A stretch of DNA of 64,000 nt from Thermomonas hydrothermalis. GTDB lineage: Bacteria; Pseudomonadota; Gammaproteobacteria; Xanthomonadales; Xanthomonadaceae. The notes under the pieces were generated by a model, which was not told the origin of the DNA, made no database searches, and was given only the letters and a program-made list of their open reading frames with translations. Made by a program: the position numbers and the translations under genes. How positions within the stretch are numbered: position 1 is the first letter of the stretch; each line of letters begins with the position of its first letter. The stretch lies in assembly GCF_900129205.1 (NCBI RefSeq), contig NZ_FQUK01000002.1:1-64000 (forward strand), in the 5' to 3' direction. Positions 60,662 to 64,000 of the stretch are shown one piece after another.

Positions 60662-61930
60662 TCAACCGTACACCGGGAAGCGCCGGCACTGCTGCTCGAC
60701 GTTGGCACGCACCTGAGCGATGACGTTTTCGTCGTTCGGGTTGTCCAGCACATCGCAGATCCAGTGGGTCAGCTCGACCGCATCGGCCTCGCGATAGCCG
60801 CGGGTGGTGATCGCCGGCGTACCGACGCGCAGCCCCGACGTGACAAACGGCTTGCGCGGATCATTGGGCACGGCGTTCTTGTTGACCGTGATGTGGGCAC
60901 GCCCGAGCGCCTCCTCGGCGTCCTTACCAGTCACCTCGCGGCCGATCAGATCGACCAGCATCAAGTGGTTTTCGGTACCGCCGGAAACGATCTTGTAGCC
61001 GCGTTCGATGAAGGTGCCGGCCATGGCCTTGGCATTCTTCACCACCTGCTGCTGGTAGTCCTTGAATGCCGGCTCCAGCGCTTCCTTGAAGGCCACCGCC
61101 TTGGCCGCGATCACATGCATCAGCGGCCCACCCTGGATGCCCGGGAAGACGATGGACTGCAGCTTCTTCTCCAGTTCCTCCGCCTGCGCGCCCATGCCGG
61201 CCCTGCTGGCGACGATGATCCCGCCGCGCGGGCCGCGCAGGGTCTTGTGGGTGGTGGAGGTCACCACGTGCGCATGCGGCAGCGGGCTGGGATAGACGCC
61301 CGCCGCCACCAGCCCGGCCACATGCGCCATGTCCACGAACAGGTAGGCGCCCACTTTGTCGGCAATTGCACGGAAACGCGCCCAATCGACCACCTGCGAA
61401 TACGCGGAGAAGCCGGCCACGATCATCTTTGGCGTGTGCTCCAGGGCGAGTCGCTCGACCTCGTCGTAATCGATCAGCCCTGCGTCATTGACGCCGTACT
61501 GCACCGCGTTGAACAGCTTGCCCGAGGCGTTGACCTTGGCGCCGTGGGTGAGGTGCCCGCCGTGCGCCAATGACATGCCGAGGATGGTGTCACCTGGTTG
61601 CAGCAGTGCGAAATACACGGCCTGATTGGCCTGTGAGCCGCTATGCGGCTGCACGTTCGCATAGTCGGCGCCGAATAACTGCTTGCAGCGGTCAATGGCA
61701 AGCTGCTCGGCCACGTCGACAAACTCGCAGCCCCCGTAGTAGCGCTTGCCCGGATAGCCCTCTGCGTATTTGTTGGTGAGCTGGCTGCCCTGCGCTTCCA
61801 TCACTCGCGGGCTGGCGTAGTTCTCGGAGGCGATCAGCTCAACGTGATCTTCCTGCCGGCGGGTTTCGGCCGCGATGGCCTGGGCAAGTTCAGGGTCGAA
61901 GGCGGCAAGCGTGTCGGCGCGGGAAAACAT
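60662..61930 (-). CDS. glyA: Serine hydroxymethyltransferase
   Basis: PLP enzyme that interconverts serine and glycine and charges tetrahydrofolate with one-carbon units. It has 422 residues from ATG 61930 ([16 protein letters not shown]), preceded by GGAG. The PLP lysine is in [16 protein letters not shown], with [25 protein letters not shown] and [13 protein letters not shown] also conserved. An extension to 61993 is not family-like. It is divergent from the exporter gene across about 160 bases. Confidence 0.97.
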   Translation of the reverse strand: MFSRADTLAAFDPELAQAIAAETRRQEDHVELIASENYASPRVMEAQGSQLTNKYAEGYPGKRYYGGCEFVDVAEQLAIDRCKQLFGADYANVQPHSGSQANQAVYFALLQPGDTILGMSLAHGGHLTHGAKVNASGKLFNAVQYGVNDAGLIDYDEVERLALEHTPKMIVAGFSAYSQVVDWARFRAIADKVGAYLFVDMAHVAGLVAAGVYPSPLPHAHVVTSTTHKTLRGPRGGIIVASRAGMGAQAEELEKKLQSIVFPGIQGGPLMHVIAAKAVAFKEALEPAFKDYQQQVVKNAKAMAGTFIERGYKIVSGGTENHLMLVDLIGREVTGKDAEEALGRAHITVNKNAVPNDPRKPFVTSGLRVGTPAITTRGYREADAVELTHWICDVLDNPNDENVIAQVRANVEQQCRRFPVYG

Positions 61931-62089
61931 GCGATTGGCTCCGGGGAGGGCGGGAACAATTCCCTGATTGTAGCCCTTGCTCCCCCTGCCCACGGTGGCA
62001 CCACGCCGCAGCTTAAGACCGCCGGGGCAGCACCAAACCGCACGGAATGCCGGATGATATGCGCCCGTGTTCCACTCCCCCCCATCTTC

Positions 62090-63109
62090 ATGTCCGCTGG
62101 CGCCCCCTCCTTTGACACCCCAACCGCCCGCCTGCTGCCCGGCCTGCTGCTATGCCTGCCGCTGGCCGCACTGGCCTATGCCCTGGGTCTGCGCTGGCCG
62201 CTGGTGGGCGGCGCGGTGTTAGGCATCCTGACCGGGCTGCTGGTGCGCAACCTCTGGCCGCTTCCAGCCGCCACCGCCCCCGGCATCCGCTTCACCGGCA
62301 AGTACCTGCTGCAGGCGGCGGTGGTGGCGCTGGGCTTCGGGCTCGACCTGCGACAGGTCGTGCAGACCGGCTTGTCCTCGCTGACCGTGACCCTGTCCAC
62401 GCTGGGCGTGGCATTCCTCACCGCCTGGGCGCTGGCGCGCTGGCTGCGGGTCCATCACGTGCTGGGCACGCTGATCGGCGTCGGCACCGGCATTTGCGGC
62501 GGCTCGGCGATCGCCGCAGTCACCCCGATCCTGCGTCCGGACGAACACGACACCGCCCTGGCGCTGTCCACCGTTTTTCTGTTCAACCTGGTGGCGGTAC
62601 TGGTGTTTCCGCCACTGGGGCACCTGCTGGGTTTGAGTGACGCCGGCTTCGGGCTGTGGGCCGGCACGGCGATCAACGACACGTCCTCGGTGGTTGCCGC
62701 CGGCTATCTGTACAGCCATGCCGCCGGGGACATCGCCACCGTGGTCAAGCTGACCCGTGCCACTCTGATCATCCCGGTCTGTCTGGCCCTGGCCGGCTGG
62801 CAGGCCTGGCGGCAGCGCAATGCCAGCACTGGCCCGGTCTCGCTGCGCGGGATCGTGCCCTGGTTCATCTTTGGCTTTCTGGCCGCCGCCGCCCTACGCG
62901 GCAGCGGGGTGGTCCCCACCGCCTGGCTGGCTCCGCTGCATCAGATTGCCTCGTTCCTGATCGTACTGGCGCTGACCGCGATTGGCCTGTCCGCCGACCT
63001 GCGCCGGCTGCTCGCCACCGGCGCTCGCCCGCTGCTGCTGGGCCTGGGCACCTGGCTTGCGGTGGCCACCAGCAGCCTGCTGCTGCAACGACTCCTGCAC
63101 CAGGCGTAA
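62090..63109 (+). CDS. YeiH/UPF0324 family putative sulfate exporter
   Basis: A 339-residue inner-membrane protein with about ten membrane helices, beginning [20 protein letters not shown] from ATG 62090. [41 protein letters not shown] and [20 protein letters not shown] are the family signatures. Members are usually labelled putative sulfate exporters (PSE), based on limited evidence. No sulfur-metabolism gene or LysR regulator is adjacent. The open frame from 61844 precedes any homologous region and was not used. Confidence 0.85.
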   Translation: MSAGAPSFDTPTARLLPGLLLCLPLAALAYALGLRWPLVGGAVLGILTGLLVRNLWPLPAATAPGIRFTGKYLLQAAVVALGFGLDLRQVVQTGLSSLTVTLSTLGVAFLTAWALARWLRVHHVLGTLIGVGTGICGGSAIAAVTPILRPDEHDTALALSTVFLFNLVAVLVFPPLGHLLGLSDAGFGLWAGTAINDTSSVVAAGYLYSHAAGDIATVVKLTRATLIIPVCLALAGWQAWRQRNASTGPVSLRGIVPWFIFGFLAAAALRGSGVVPTAWLAPLHQIASFLIVLALTAIGLSADLRRLLATGARPLLLGLGTWLAVATSSLLLQRLLHQA

Positions 63110-63246
63110 GGGCGCCCTGATCCAACCAGCGGCACCGCCGCCTCGGCACGCGCAAACCACGCAACCCATCGGGCGATCGCCCTCTGCCACAACGGCGCCC
63201 GGATAGTCCCGGCCTTCGCTTCGAGCTGGCAGGCAAACAAGAACGA

Positions 63247-63270
63247 CGAAGGCGCCCGCAGGCGCCTTCG
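63247..63270 (-). terminator. Hairpin terminator after the RcnB-like gene
   Basis: CGAAGGCGCC and GGCGCCTTCG form a 10-bp perfect stem with a 4-base loop, 24 bases after the stop on the minus strand, followed by the T-rich TCGTTCTTGTTTG. It lies between two convergent genes and could serve both. Confidence 0.75.
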
Positions 63271-63293
63271 GATACCTATTCCGGTGCGGGCAG

Positions 63294-63728
63294 TCAGTGA
63301 TGCAGGATCAGGTCGGCAATGATGCCGGTGGCCACCGCAACCAGCAGGAAATCACCGGCTTCGCTGCGCCGCCAGTAATAGCCTCGCGGCGGCGGCGGCA
63401 GCTGGTAATAGCGCCAGTCGTGCACGACATAGGTCGGCGCATAGCCGGGGCCGGCGTAATACCCGCCCCGCACCCAGCGCGGCGGCGGTAGCGGCCGATA
63501 CACCACCACCCGCGGCGGCAGCGGCCGGTACACCACCTCGCGCTCGTAGATCACCCTGGTCTTGTGCGGCGGCCCATGATGCCAGCCGCGGTCGTGATCA
63601 TCGCGGTCATACCAATCGCCACGGCGATCATCGCGGTCGTGCCCATGCCGGTCATGGGCGGCCACCGGCGCAGACAGCAGTGACAGCAGCAGCGGTGCAG
63701 TCAGCAGGGCAAGCAGGACGCGCTTCAT
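63294..63728 (-). CDS. RcnB-family periplasmic protein
   Basis: A 144-residue secreted protein. Signal peptide about residues 1-24 (LLALLTAPLLLSLLSAPVAA). The mature N-terminus is extremely His/Asp/Arg-rich (HDRHGHDRDDRRGDWYDRDD), which suggests metal binding. A tandem VVYRPLPP motif occurs twice (about 66-82). The C-terminal WRYYQLPPPPRGYYWRR, followed by a hydrophobic DFLLVAVATGIIADLIL, matches the RcnB family, whose E. coli member affects nickel/cobalt homeostasis. The role here is inferred from family only. A near-perfect inverted repeat lies just upstream. Confidence 0.8.
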   Translation of the reverse strand: MKRVLLALLTAPLLLSLLSAPVAAHDRHGHDRDDRRGDWYDRDDHDRGWHHGPPHKTRVIYEREVVYRPLPPRVVVYRPLPPPRWVRGGYYAGPGYAPTYVVHDWRYYQLPPPPRGYYWRRSEAGDFLLVAVATGIIADLILHH

Positions 63729-63745
63729 GGTCGTTCTCCAGGTGC

Positions 63746-63804
63746 GGTGGACTTAAAGCCGATCATGCCGGCGACAACTGAACCAGAACTGGCTTAAGTC
63801 CACC
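63746..63804. repeat. Inverted repeat upstream of the RcnB-like gene
   Basis: GGTGGACTTAAAGCC (63746-63760) and GGCTTAAGTCCACC (63791-63804) are reverse complements apart from one extra A/T. The 30-base spacer would form the loop of a long hairpin. It starts 18 bases upstream of the RcnB-like start, so it could be an operator pair or lie in its leader. Confidence 0.6.
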
Positions 63805-63870
63805 GGCAGTAGCCGCTGACAGGCACCGTTCACGCAGCCAGCGCAGATCCGGGAGGCGGCCGCCGGCAGG

Positions 63871-63876
63871 TATAAT
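63871..63876 (+). promoter_or_regulatory. Consensus -10 element, probable ettA promoter
   Basis: A perfect TATAAT lies 74 bases upstream of the ettA ATG. The -35 region at optimal spacing (63848-63853, TCCGGG) is poor, so the promoter may be weak or activator-dependent. Confidence 0.5.
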
Positions 63877-63949
63877 CGTGCGATTCCCACACGTTTGCAG
63901 CCGCCCGCGCCCCCTGCGCGGACGCGGCGGCCTACACGGAGCATTCCGC

Positions 63950-64000
63950 ATGTCCTCGCAGTACATCTACACCATGAACCGGGTGTCCAAGGTGGTGCCG
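63950..64000 (+). CDS. ettA: Energy-dependent translational throttle protein EttA, N-terminal fragment
   Basis: The last 51 bases encode MSSQYIYTMNRVSKVVP in frame to the end of the window. This matches the distinctive N-terminus of EttA (MxQYxYTMNRVxKVVPPKRxIL), an ABC-F ATPase that binds the ribosomal E site and gates the first elongation step according to ADP/ATP ratio. CGGAG lies before the ATG, and a TATAAT element is upstream. Only 17 residues are visible, so the ATPase motifs cannot be checked. Confidence 0.85.
   Translation, partial: MSSQYIYTMNRVSKVVP

Noticed and set aside
62152-63120. Open frames overlapping the YeiH-like exporter in another plus-strand frame (62152-62640, 62656-63120)
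   Set aside because: Arg/Pro-rich out-of-frame shadows of a polytopic membrane protein with clear family motifs.

Overview
The window is a dense, GC-rich (roughly two-thirds G+C by eye) chromosomal segment of a gammaproteobacterium, most likely of the Xanthomonadales/Lysobacterales. The evidence is the gene content and order: a division/cell-wall (dcw) cluster without murD running into lpxC, a DUF721/DciA gene, secA and mutT; pilS-pilR next to sucCD; and a nrdR-ribD-ribE-ribBA-ribH-nusB-thiL block. Almost everything is core housekeeping. I see no prophage, CRISPR array, defence island or biosynthetic cluster.

Layout. 1-321: truncated end of an ISL3-type insertion sequence. 542-8918: mrcA (PBP1A), a conserved hypothetical, gltA, rpmE2, a nucleoside hydrolase and sucCD. 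9055-13331: type IV pilus regulators pilS-pilR, a sigma-54-like promoter and pilD, but no pilA, pilB or pilC. 13353-15591: ampE-like gene, nudC, erpA. 15806-19797: a translationally coupled pair made of a FimX-like response regulator with degenerate GGDEF and EAL domains and a hybrid histidine kinase with an HPt domain. 19899-26896: queD, tRNA-Met(CAU), rppH, a phasin with a palindromic operator, a two-gene RND efflux operon and coaE. 26954-32663 (mostly minus strand): mutT, secA, a small membrane protein, dciA (plus strand), lpxC and a DUF3293 gene. 32998-48548 (minus): ftsZ-ftsA-ftsQ-ddl-murC-murG-ftsW-mraY-murF-murE-ftsI-ftsL-rsmH-mraZ, headed by a promoter with phased MraZ boxes and a nearby DnaA box. 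48865-54575: NRDE protein, GtrA, RNase P RNA, rsmI, LpoA-like lipoprotein, yraN, FAD-linked oxidase. 54560-60106 (minus): thiL, nusB and the riboflavin genes, with an FMN riboswitch between ribD and ribE, and nrdR. 60116-64000: TonB-C-domain protein, glyA, a YeiH-type exporter, an RcnB-like protein and the start of ettA.

How it fits together. The dcw genes overlap mostly by 1-10 bases and read as one transcript from mraZ to ftsZ, coupling precursor synthesis (murE, murF, mraY, murG, murC, ddl) to septation (ftsL, ftsI, ftsW, ftsQ, ftsA, ftsZ). mrcA and the LpoA-like lipoprotein add the elongation-side synthase and its probable activator. pilS, pilR, pilD and the FimX-like protein point to type IV pili whose structural genes lie elsewhere. 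The most interesting points are the FimX-like/hybrid-kinase pair, the sigma-54 site with 20-bp-phased repeats before pilD, the palindrome before the phasin gene, and the rearrangements relative to the usual pil, secA-lpxC and dcw orders.
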